A DNA stretch of 64,000 bases. It comes from Alcanivorax sp. GTDB taxonomy: Bacteria; Pseudomonadota; Gammaproteobacteria; Pseudomonadales; Alcanivoracaceae. Shown piece by piece: positions 44,009-52,500 of the stretch (within the stretch, counting starts at the first letter, position 1; every line of letters starts with the position of its first letter). The stretch spans positions 1-64,000 of the forward strand of contig JAKUPL010000010.1 in NCBI GenBank assembly GCA_022449455.1. Direction: 5' to 3'. The notes below the pieces were generated by a model that had not been told where the DNA came from, did no database searches, and saw only the letters and a list, made by a program, of their open reading frames with translations. A program made the translations under genes and the position numbers.

Positions 44009-44641
44009 CTAGGCCGGCAAACGCGAGGCCGCCACCTCCTTGAGATCCACCAGCTTGCCGTGGAAAAAATGGCCGCTGTCCGGGAAACGGATCAGATCCG
44101 GCGTCAGCGGCGTCTGCCCGGCCCAGCGGAACACCTGTTCGGCGGGCACCACCTCGTCGTCCTCGCCCTGCACCACGGTCACCGGGCAGCCGGCGGTCTC
44201 GATGCCTTCGAAATCGAAATGGTGCACCGGCGGCGCCACCAGCATCAGCGCCTTGGGGGCCTGGCCATTGGCGGCCAGCACCTCGGCGCCGCGGGCCGCC
44301 ACGAAGCTGCCGAAGGAAAAGCCCGCCAGCCACAGCGGCCGGTCCGTAAATTCGCGGGTCAGCCAGCGGTGCACCGCGATCAGGTCCTCGGTCTCGCCGA
44401 TGCCGTCGCTGAAGGCGCCCTGGCTGTTGCCGACACCACGGAAATTGAAGCGCAATACGGCGGCGCCGGCGTCCCGGGCGGCCCGCGCCAGGGTGGTGAC
44501 CACCTTGTTGTCCATGGTGCCGCCGAACAGCGGATGCGGGTGGCAGACGATGGCGATCATCGCCGGGTTGTCGGTATCGCCTTCCAGCGCCGCTTCCAGG
44601 GTCCCTTCCGGGCCCTCCAGGGCCAGACGATCACGGCTCAT
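44009..44641 (-). CDS. Alpha/beta hydrolase of the dienelactone-hydrolase-like family
   Basis: 210 residues from ATG 44641, with GGGAGGAA upstream. IVCHPHPLFGGTMDNKVV and LRFNFRGVGNSQG are typical of small bacterial alpha/beta hydrolases of this type; the nucleophile elbow is GFSFGSFVA (Ser), acid around GEDDEVVP and His in PDSGHFFHGK. Substrate not known. Divergent from yhcB with 87 bp between the starts. Distinct from true dienelactone hydrolases, which use Cys. Confidence 0.88.
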   Translation of the reverse strand: MSRDRLALEGPEGTLEAALEGDTDNPAMIAIVCHPHPLFGGTMDNKVVTTLARAARDAGAAVLRFNFRGVGNSQGAFSDGIGETEDLIAVHRWLTREFTDRPLWLAGFSFGSFVAARGAEVLAANGQAPKALMLVAPPVHHFDFEGIETAGCPVTVVQGEDDEVVPAEQVFRWAGQTPLTPDLIRFPDSGHFFHGKLVDLKEVAASRLPA

Positions 44642-44728
44642 GTTTCCTCCCGATACAATTTCGCCCCGGGTTCGCTTGGCGCGGCCACGGGGTCTGTGCT
44701 GCAATGTGATTCCTTGAGGGAGTATGAC

Positions 44729-45247
44729 ATGGATACGCTGACAACCCACCTGCTCACTTTTCTGGCCGGCCTGATCGCGGGCGCCGGCTTGCTGTATTGG
44801 CTGATGCCGGCGCGCCGTCAGGCCAGCCAGGTGATTCGCGAGCGCGACGACGCGCGCAACGCCCTCAACCATTATCGCGATCAGGTCGACCATCATTTTC
44901 TGGAAACCGCCGATCTGGTCAACGAGCTGACCCAGTCCTATCGGGCCGTGCATCAGCATCTGTCCCGCGGCGCTCACGATCTGTGCAGCGAGACCGGCCG
45001 CAAGAAAGCCGCCGCGAAAAGCCTGGACGCCGCCTACGAACCGGAAGCGCCGCTGTCCCAGCCGCTCGATTACGCACCCAAGGCCCAGGGCACTTTGTCC
45101 GAGGATTTCGGCCTGCAGAAGAAAGCGGACGGCCCCTTCAGCCCGGTCAACGTGGACGAGGACAGCAGCCCCTCCACGGTGATGGAGCCGCCCCGCGACT
45201 ACGCCGACGTGCGCGACGACGACGACGAGAGCGACCGCCCGCGCTGA
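44729..45247 (+). CDS. zapG: ZapG/YhcB, DUF1043 inner-membrane protein
   Basis: 172 residues. One N-terminal membrane helix (LLTFLAGLIAGAGLLYWLM), then a coiled-coil-prone segment RRQASQVIRERDDARNALNHYRDQVDHHFLETADLVNELTQSYRAVHQHL that is the DUF1043 core, and a variable acidic tail. YhcB/ZapG links cell division and envelope growth. GAGGGAG precedes the ATG. It ends at a strong bidirectional terminator shared with sat. Confidence 0.9.
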   Translation: MDTLTTHLLTFLAGLIAGAGLLYWLMPARRQASQVIRERDDARNALNHYRDQVDHHFLETADLVNELTQSYRAVHQHLSRGAHDLCSETGRKKAAAKSLDAAYEPEAPLSQPLDYAPKAQGTLSEDFGLQKKADGPFSPVNVDEDSSPSTVMEPPRDYADVRDDDDESDRPR

Positions 45248-45262
45248 GACGAGCGAACCGAC

Positions 45263-45302
45263 GCATAAAAAAACCCGGGCCAAGCCCGGGTTTTTTTATG
45301 CG
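45263..45302. terminator. Bidirectional terminator between zapG and sat
   Basis: Perfect 18-bp stem GCATAAAAAAACCCGGGC / GCCCGGGTTTTTTTATGC with a CAA loop; T-runs on both strands terminate the convergent zapG and sat transcripts. Confidence 0.95.
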
Positions 45303-45314
45303 CGATGGCGCGGA

Positions 45315-46529
45315 TCAGCGTGCCGAGTGGCCCTTGAGTTCCACTTTCACTTTCTCGTGGTCCTGCAGACCTTCGTAATACTCGCGCAGCACCGCCAGCA
45401 CTTCCGGCCGGCTGAAGTTGTCCGGTACATCGCCGCCTTCACTGAGCAGCTTGCGCAGCTTGGTGCCACTGACCAGAACGCGGTCGTCGGCGGTGTGCGG
45501 GCAGGTGCGCATGCTGGCCATGGTGCCGCATTTGTCGCACCAGAAGGTCCAGTCGATCTTCAGCGGCTGGGTGATCAGGGCGTCGTCGGCGATCTCATCG
45601 AAGATGTGATGGGCGTCGAACGGACCGTAGTAGTCGCCCACGCCGGCGTGGTCGCGGCCCACGATCAGATGGGAACAGCCATAGTTCTGACGGAACAGGG
45701 CATGCAGCAGCGCTTCGCGGGGGCCGGCGTAACGCATGTCCAGCGGGTAGCCGGATTGCACCACGGTGTTGTCCACGAAGTAGTTGTCGATCAGGGTTTT
45801 GATCGCGGTCTGGCGCACCTCGGCGGGGATATCACCGGGCTTGAGATTGCCGAGCAGGGAATGCACCAGCACGCCGTCGCAGATTTCGATGGCGATCTTG
45901 GCCAGGTGCTCGTGGGAGCGGTGCATGGGGTTGCGGGTCTGGAACGCCGCCACGGTTTTCCAGCCGCGTTCCTCGAACATGGCACGGGTTTCCGCCGGGG
46001 TCAGATAGATGCCCGCGTACTTCTCCGGAAACTCGCCCTGGCTGAACACCTTCACCGGCCCGGCCAGGTTCACGTCGCCCTGGGCCATCACCATTTTCAC
46101 GCCCGGGTGCTCTTCGTCGGTGGTCTTGAACACCTGCTGGCATTCATGGGCCTTGTCGATAGTGTACTTCTCGTTGACCACCATGGAGCCCATGATCTCG
46201 CCCTCGGCGTCCACCAGGGCCACTTCGGCGCCCTCGGCCAGACCATCGGCGGTGGCGGCGTCGGTGGACAGGGTGATCGGAATCGGCCAGAACACGCCGT
46301 CAGTGAGCGCCATGTTGTCGCACACGCCCTGCCAGTCGGCCTTGCCCATGAAACCGTCCAGAGGGGTGAAGCCGCCGATGCCGAGCATGATCAGGTCGCC
46401 CCGCTCCCGGGAGCTGAGGCGGATTTGCGGCAGGTCCCTGGCGGCGGCCAGAGCCTGTTCCCGTTCGGCGCCGTCCAGCAGCAGCGTTTTCAGCGTCTCA
46501 CTGCCATGGGGTTTCACCAATTGCGACAT
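45315..46529 (-). CDS. sat: Sulfate adenylyltransferase (ATP sulfurylase, Sat)
   Basis: Single-subunit ATP sulfurylase making APS from sulfate and ATP. 404 residues from ATG 46529 (GGGAG five nt upstream; a GTG two codons earlier is less likely). [16 protein letters not shown] and [17 protein letters not shown] are the nucleotide-binding signatures, and [15 protein letters not shown] is the zinc-finger-like Cys box of bacterial Sat. This is the Sat rather than the CysDN type. APS kinase or reductase genes are not adjacent, so it works with unlinked cys genes for assimilation. Confidence 0.95.
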   Translation of the reverse strand: MSQLVKPHGSETLKTLLLDGAEREQALAAARDLPQIRLSSRERGDLIMLGIGGFTPLDGFMGKADWQGVCDNMALTDGVFWPIPITLSTDAATADGLAEGAEVALVDAEGEIMGSMVVNEKYTIDKAHECQQVFKTTDEEHPGVKMVMAQGDVNLAGPVKVFSQGEFPEKYAGIYLTPAETRAMFEERGWKTVAAFQTRNPMHRSHEHLAKIAIEICDGVLVHSLLGNLKPGDIPAEVRQTAIKTLIDNYFVDNTVVQSGYPLDMRYAGPREALLHALFRQNYGCSHLIVGRDHAGVGDYYGPFDAHHIFDEIADDALITQPLKIDWTFWCDKCGTMASMRTCPHTADDRVLVSGTKLRKLLSEGGDVPDNFSRPEVLAVLREYYEGLQDHEKVKVELKGHSAR

Positions 46530-46644
46530 GTTCACTCCCTAGAAGGTGGTCGTTGGGGTTGGCGGCGGATTATACCGGCGCCGGCGTGGCCGCCTCCAGC
46601 GCTGCTAAGAACAATCCGTTTGGGCCTTATGCCCGATCCCTGGC

Positions 46645-47508
46645 TCAGGCCCAGGGCACCCGCACCGCCACGGGCTCCGCTTCCAGCTCGATCTCGGCGG
46701 GCAGAAAGCCGGCCGGGTCACCGTCGGTCTGCACCGGCTCCAGGCCCGGCGCGGTCACCGTGACCCGTTCGGCGCTCAACGAGGCGACGCCATCCACGCG
46801 CTCCATGCGGCCAAACAGCAGCGCCGCCAGACAGCGCAGCAGAAACAGCCGGCCGGGCCGCTGAAACAGCAACACCTGGACACTGCGCCGGCTCAGGTTG
46901 GCCTGGCGGCTGAGAATAAAGCTGCCGCCATAATAGCGGCCATTGCTGATCACCGCCGAGAAACAGTCCAAAGGCCGGCCGTCCACGGTGACCCGGTAGC
47001 GCACCTCGCCGTAGCGGAATACCTGGCGCAGCATGCTGACGGCGTAGGCCAGCTTGCCGATGCGGCGTTTGGCGATCAGGTCCACCTGATCGACCACCCA
47101 GGCGTCGTAGCCGACCCCGGCCATCACCAGAAAGCGGCGGCCATTGAGCAGCGCCGGCGTGATGTTCAGGGTGCGCCCTTCCAGCACCACCCGGGCGGCC
47201 TCCTCCGGCTTGCGCGGCAGATTCAGCTCGCGGGCCAGCACATTGGCGGTGCCGATCGGGAACAGCGCCAGCGCCACCCCGGGCTTGAGCCCGTTGATCA
47301 CGTCGTTGGTGGTCCCGTCGCCACCGGCGGCCACCACGCATTCCCCCTGGCTTTCCAGAGCATTCAGATAGCGGGTGGCGTCGCCCGGAGCGCGGGTGTG
47401 GTACAGCCGCACGCGAGCGCCGCCCTGTTCCAGCGCGCGCACGAAATGGCGCAAACGCCGCGCCCTGCCGCCGCCGGCGGTAGGGTTGAAAATCACCGTG
47501 ATGTTCAT
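46645..47508 (-). CDS. Diacylglycerol kinase-family lipid kinase (YegS/BmrU-like)
   Basis: 287 residues. MNITVIFNPTAGGGRARR starts the NAD/DAG-kinase fold; VVAAGGDGTTNDVINGL is the catalytic GGDGT motif; FPIGTANVLARELNLP and YYGGSFILS complete the lipid-kinase features. Such proteins phosphorylate diacylglycerol or other lipids at the inner membrane. No signal or membrane helix. Lies between sat and the Nif3-like gene on the same strand, with about 70 bp between it and the latter. Confidence 0.85.
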   Translation of the reverse strand: MNITVIFNPTAGGGRARRLRHFVRALEQGGARVRLYHTRAPGDATRYLNALESQGECVVAAGGDGTTNDVINGLKPGVALALFPIGTANVLARELNLPRKPEEAARVVLEGRTLNITPALLNGRRFLVMAGVGYDAWVVDQVDLIAKRRIGKLAYAVSMLRQVFRYGEVRYRVTVDGRPLDCFSAVISNGRYYGGSFILSRQANLSRRSVQVLLFQRPGRLFLLRCLAALLFGRMERVDGVASLSAERVTVTAPGLEPVQTDGDPAGFLPAEIELEAEPVAVRVPWA

Positions 47509-47577
47509 GAAATTCCTGAAATCGCGACACCCCGGGGATCCGGCCCGGGCGGCGCGATACTGCTCCGAAAAGGCGGG

Positions 47578-48336
47578 TTACACCGGGTTGTCGATGTCGA
47601 TGAAGACGTGCTCCACCCCGTACTCGTTGGCCAGCCACTCGCCCACCGCCTGCACGCCGTAGCGCTCGGTGGCGTGGTGCCCGCAGGCGAAATAGTGGAT
47701 GCCGGTTTCGCGGGCGAAATGGGTGGTCGGCTCGGAAATCTCGCCGCTCAGGTAAGCGTCCACCCCCATGGCCTGGGCCCGTTCGATAAAACCCTGGGCG
47801 GCGCCGGTGCACCAGGCCAGCGTTTCGATCTCGTCCTGGCTGTCGCCGATGTGCAACGCCTGACGGCCCAGCACCGCCTCCACATGGGCGGCGAAGTCCT
47901 CGGCGCTCATCGGTTCGTCCAGGCGCCCCACATTGCCGATGGACAACGGGTTGTCCGGCTCCAGCCCGCCTTCCACGTGCAGCCCCAGGCGGCGCGCCAG
48001 CTGGGCATTGTTGCCCATCTGCGGATGCGCATCCAGCGGCAGGTGGTAGGCGAACAGGCTGATGTCGTGACGCAGCAGGCTCTGCAAGCGCTGCTTCTTC
48101 ATGCCGCGTACCCGCTGATCCTCGTTTTTCCAGAAATAGCCGTGGTGCACCAGGATGGCGTCCGCCTCCTCGACGATGGCGGCATCGATCAGCGCCTGGC
48201 AGGCGGTCACCCCGGTGACCAGACGGCGCACCTGTTCGCGGCCCTCCACCTGCAGCCCATTGGGACAATAGTCCTGGAAACGGTGGGTTTGCAGCGCCTC
48301 GTCGAGCACCCGCAGCAAGTGGTCGCGCTTCAGCAT
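47578..48336 (-). CDS. Nif3-like dinuclear metal protein (YbgI family)
   Basis: 252 residues from ATG 48336 (GGGGAGAA upstream). Nif3/GTP cyclohydrolase-I type 2 family, with metal-binding HHGYFW near residue 65, the LPLDAHP segment and the C-terminal ACGHHATERYG (two His). E. coli YbgI is the nearest known type; biochemical role is not settled, possibly a hydrolase. Divergent from the DegS-like protease gene, a common arrangement with algW in pseudomonads and relatives. Confidence 0.88.
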   Translation of the reverse strand: MLKRDHLLRVLDEALQTHRFQDYCPNGLQVEGREQVRRLVTGVTACQALIDAAIVEEADAILVHHGYFWKNEDQRVRGMKKQRLQSLLRHDISLFAYHLPLDAHPQMGNNAQLARRLGLHVEGGLEPDNPLSIGNVGRLDEPMSAEDFAAHVEAVLGRQALHIGDSQDEIETLAWCTGAAQGFIERAQAMGVDAYLSGEISEPTTHFARETGIHYFACGHHATERYGVQAVGEWLANEYGVEHVFIDIDNPV

Positions 48337-48396
48337 CGGCGTTCTCCCCTGTGCTAACATTGCGCGCAGTTTACATGATTCGTGGGGGCAAACTCA

Positions 48397-49506
48397 GTGG
48401 TCAAGAAGCTGCTTCGCTTTCTGGCACCGCCGGTGCTGGCCGGCCTGGCCGTGGGCCTGGGCGTGCTGTGGTGGTACCAGCAGGGCCCCGGCGCGCAGCG
48501 CCAGAACGACGGCGGCGCGGCCCCGGCGGTGGAAAGCTACGCTAGCGCCGTGACCCGGGCGGCGCCGGCGGTGGTCAACGTCTACACCACCCAGATCGTC
48601 ACCCGCGGCGACAGCGTCAGCGACAACCCCCTGTTCGATCGCTTCATGGAACGACCGCGCCGGGAACGGGCCCTGGCCAGCCTGGGCTCCGGCGTGATCG
48701 TCTCGCCGGAGGGCTACGTGATGACCAGCTACCACGTGATCCGCGACGCCGACGAGATCCTGGTGGCCCTGCGCGACGGCCGCGACGCGCCGGCGCGAGT
48801 GGTGGGCACCGACCCGGAAACCGACCTGGCGCTGCTGCAGATCGCCCTGGAGAATCTGCCGGTGATCGACCTGAACGGCCCCCAGCCGGTTAACGTGGGC
48901 GACGTGGTGCTGGCCATCGGCAACCCGCTGGGCGTGGGCCAGACCGTCTCCATGGGTATCGTCAGCGCCACCGGCCGCACCCACCTGGGCATCGCCACCT
49001 TCGAGAATTTCATTCAGACCGACGCGGCCATTAACCGGGGCAACTCCGGCGGCGCCCTGGTGGACACCCGCGGCCACCTGATCGGCATCAACACCGCCAT
49101 CCTCTCCCAGGACGGCAACTGGCAGGGCATCGGCTTCGCCACGCCGGCCTCCATCGCCCGCGAGGTGATGAGCGACCTGATCGAACACGGTCGCGTGATC
49201 CGCGGTTACCTGGGCGTCAGCGTCCAGGACATCAACCCGACCCTGGCGGAAACGTTCGGCATGGAGGAAGTGCGCGGCGGCGTGGTCACCGAGGTGGTGT
49301 CCGGCAGCCCGGCCCAACAGGCCGGCCTGCAGGCCGAGGACGTGCTGGTGGGCATCAACGACGAGACCATGGGCGACGGCTACGAAGCCATGAACCGCAT
49401 CGCCGGCACCCAGCCCGGCACCCAGCTCACCCTCAATGTGCTGCGCAATGGCCAGCGCCTGAATCTGGACGTGACCATCGGCACCCGCCCGCCGGCCCGG
49501 CAATAG
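48397..49506 (+). CDS. degS: Periplasmic serine protease DegS/AlgW
   Basis: Membrane-anchored HtrA protease that cuts the anti-sigma factor RseA/MucA when misfolded outer-membrane proteins bind its PDZ domain, freeing sigma-E/AlgU. 369 residues from GTG 48397 (GGGGG upstream). One anchor helix (LLRFLAPPVLAGLAVGLGVLWW), trypsin-like domain with H113 (TSYHV), D143 (TDLAL) and S217 (GNSGG), and a single PDZ domain (from about GYLGVSVQDI). One PDZ rather than two separates it from DegP. Convergent with the giant lipoprotein gene. Confidence 0.92.
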   Translation: MVKKLLRFLAPPVLAGLAVGLGVLWWYQQGPGAQRQNDGGAAPAVESYASAVTRAAPAVVNVYTTQIVTRGDSVSDNPLFDRFMERPRRERALASLGSGVIVSPEGYVMTSYHVIRDADEILVALRDGRDAPARVVGTDPETDLALLQIALENLPVIDLNGPQPVNVGDVVLAIGNPLGVGQTVSMGIVSATGRTHLGIATFENFIQTDAAINRGNSGGALVDTRGHLIGINTAILSQDGNWQGIGFATPASIAREVMSDLIEHGRVIRGYLGVSVQDINPTLAETFGMEEVRGGVVTEVVSGSPAQQAGLQAEDVLVGINDETMGDGYEAMNRIAGTQPGTQLTLNVLRNGQRLNLDVTIGTRPPARQ

Positions 49507-49533
49507 GCCGGACCGGCGGCGGGACGCCGGCCT

Positions 49534-52500
49534 TTACTTCAACCGCACCAGCGCATAGCGGGCGTCCTCGCCGCCCACCGGGGTGGTGTTGAATTCCAGC
49601 ATCACGCTGTCGCCCGCCGCCACCGAGAAGCGCACATACAAGGCGCCGCCGGCCCCCGCCAGGTTCAGGCTTCTGCCCTGACCGCCTGTTAGCGCCTGGG
49701 CATTAAGAGGCTGTCCGCCAAGGCCCATGTAGACCGACTGGAAATTCCAGCTCTCCATTTGATAGGGCCGGCTCGTCGCATAACCGGAAACACTGACTCC
49801 GGCCGGGCCGTCCAGATACACCGCCAGGAGAAAGTCCCGCAGCCAATCGCCGGTGGCGCCGCCGGTGAGGTCCTCCAGGGCCTCCCAAACGCCCTGGCCA
49901 CTGCCCGCCAACTGATAGGCCACCGCGTCCGCCACCGAGACCAGCGGCGGATCGTTGCTGACCACCGCCTGACGGTCGGAGACGTAGCGCAGGAACGCCC
50001 AGGCCAGACCGCGCGACCGGGTATCCCGCTCCGAGGCGCTGACCAGGCCGGCACGCCAGGGGTTCTGCAACCAGCCTCGCCACTCACTGAACATCAGATT
50101 CTGGTAGGTGTTGAACGCCGCCACCCGCCGGGACGCGTTAGGGCCGCTGGTCAGGTCGCCCAGGCCGATACGGTATAGTGGCGCCAGGCCGGAGGACGTC
50201 TGATAGAACAGGCTGCCGCTGGCCAGCGTCGCCAGCCCGTTGTCCAGCCACCCTTCCGGCAGCAGTGAGCCGGCCTGGAGCTGACGGTCGTCGGCGATCA
50301 TCAACGCCATCTCCATGCCCGCCTGTCGGCTGGTACCGCCCATGACGGAGCTGACGGTGCGCACATTGCTGTTCACCGCGCCGGTGGGGTCCGGCACCTG
50401 CATATAGAGCACTTCGCCGTCGTTACTGGTCGGACATTCCGTCGGCGACAGCCGGTCGCGTACCAGGTAGCGGCCCAAGCTGCTTATGGACGAAGCCGGC
50501 GGGTCCAGTTCGTTGACGGCGCGGGTGTAGAACAACACCACCCGCCCGTTGCCGTCCCGGTCCGGCGTGTCACCGAGCAAGGCGGTCACCGCCGGGTACA
50601 CGGTGGCATCGAAGATGGAAGCAATTTCGGTGTAATCGTAGTTGTTCTGACCATTGTCCACGGGGAAACCACCGGCGGGGTTGTCCACGTCCGCCAGAAT
50701 CACCGCATGGGTGCTCACCACCTTCACCTCGGCATTGCGCACAACGGCGGCGTCGCAGGTGTCGGTGAGATTCACGTTCATCTGCCAGATGTCACCCACC
50801 TGCGGTACGCCGGCGGGGATACCGGCGCCGCCGGGCAACGGCGTGCCGGCGCCGACGGTGCCCGAGCGGGCCAGGGCGTCGGCTTTCTGCGCCGCCCGCT
50901 CGTTGATGGCGCCATTCAGGGTGGCATCGCCCAGCGACGTGACGTCCGGTACCGTTTCGCCATCGGTGAGGCTCACGCTGATCGGCAGTGCCTGATCGCT
51001 GCGAGTCAGGTTCATGGGCACCAGCAGATACTCCGCCGCTTCGGTGCCGCTATTCAGAATCATCTTTTCACCGGTGGTGAGCGCCGCGAAGTATTTTTCA
51101 TCGACCGCCAGTTCCAGACCTTCGCGAGCGAACTGGGCGGTGACGCTGAGACTGGCGGTGACGCCGCTATCGGTTCGCGGGTTGTCGGTCACGCCGTCGC
51201 TCCACTGCTCGAAGTGATAGCCGGTGTCCGCCACAGCGGTGACTTCACTGCCGTCCTCGCCGTGGGTCACGGTCTGCGGGGACACCCCGTTTACCGTACC
51301 TCCGGTGGACGCCGCGTAGGTCAGGGTGTACTGGTTAATCGCGAACTGCGCCTGCACCGTCAGGTCGGCGCCAACGGTGGTGTCGGTGCGCGGGTTGGCG
51401 GTGCCGCCATCGCTCCATTGCACGAAGTGGTAGCCGGTGTCGGCCACCGCCAGCACCGCGCTGCCGTCGCTGCCGTGGTCCACGGTCTGGCTGGCGCTGC
51501 CGCTGAGGCTGCCGCCGGTGCCGGCGCTGTAGCTCAACGCGTACTGCAGCACCGCGAACTGAGCCTGTACCGTCAGGTTGGCGATGACATCGCTGTCGGT
51601 GCGCGGGTTGGCGCTGCCGCCGTCGTTCCAGCCGCTGAAGGTGTAGCCGGTATCCGGCACCGCTTCCACCGCCGTGCCGTCGTCGCCGTAAGCCACTGTC
51701 TGAACGGCGGTGCCGTTCAGCGAGCCGCCGATGGCGGCGCTGTAGGTCAGCGTGAATTCGAGCCGCTCGAACTCCGCCTGCGCATTCAGGTCGGCGGTGA
51801 CATTGCTGTCGGTACGCGGATTGGCGGTGACGCCATCGCTCCACTTGACGAACTGGTAGCCGGTATCCGGCACCGCCTGCACCGCACTGCCGGCACCGCC
51901 ATGGTCCACGGTCTGCGCGGTGTCACCGGTCAGGCTGCCACCGGTGCCGGCACCGTAGGTCAAGGCGTACTGGCGGACGGTGAATTGCGCGCTGACGGCC
52001 AGGTCGGCGACCACGTTGGTGTCGGTGCGGGGGTTGGCGGTACCACCATCACTCCACTGCACGAACTCATAGCCGGTGTCCGGCTGGGCCGTTACCGCGC
52101 TGCCATTCCCGCCGTGCTCGACGGTCTGCTCGGTTTGCCCCTGCACGGAGCCATGGCCCTGGCTGCTGTAATTCAGGCTGTACTGCTTGAGGCTGAAGGT
52201 GGCGTGCAGGGTGACCGCGGCGGTGATGCCGGTGTCGGTCCGCGCCGCCAGGCTGTAGCCGTCACTCCAGTAGAGGAACCGATAACCGGCATCGGGTACC
52301 GCCGTCACGGTGCTGGCGTCCGCGCCATGATCCACGGTCTGGGTCGCGTCACCGGAGATGGTCCCGCCGGCGCTGGCGGTGTAGGTCACCGGATACTGGT
52401 TGATGGCGAAAGTGGCGGTGACCGTGAGCGGGCCGGTGACACCGGTGTCCTGGCGCATGGCGGTGGTCACCCCGTCGCTCCATTGCACGAAGTGATAGCC

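Noticed and set aside
45327-46763. A 478-codon open frame opposite sat
   Set aside because: sat is unmistakable on the minus strand; the opposite frame has biased His/Gly/Val composition and no recognisable motifs.
49513-49530. CCGGCG / CGCCGG hairpin after degS as a terminator
   Set aside because: Only a short CCTTTACTT follows and GC-rich hairpins of this size are frequent by chance here.
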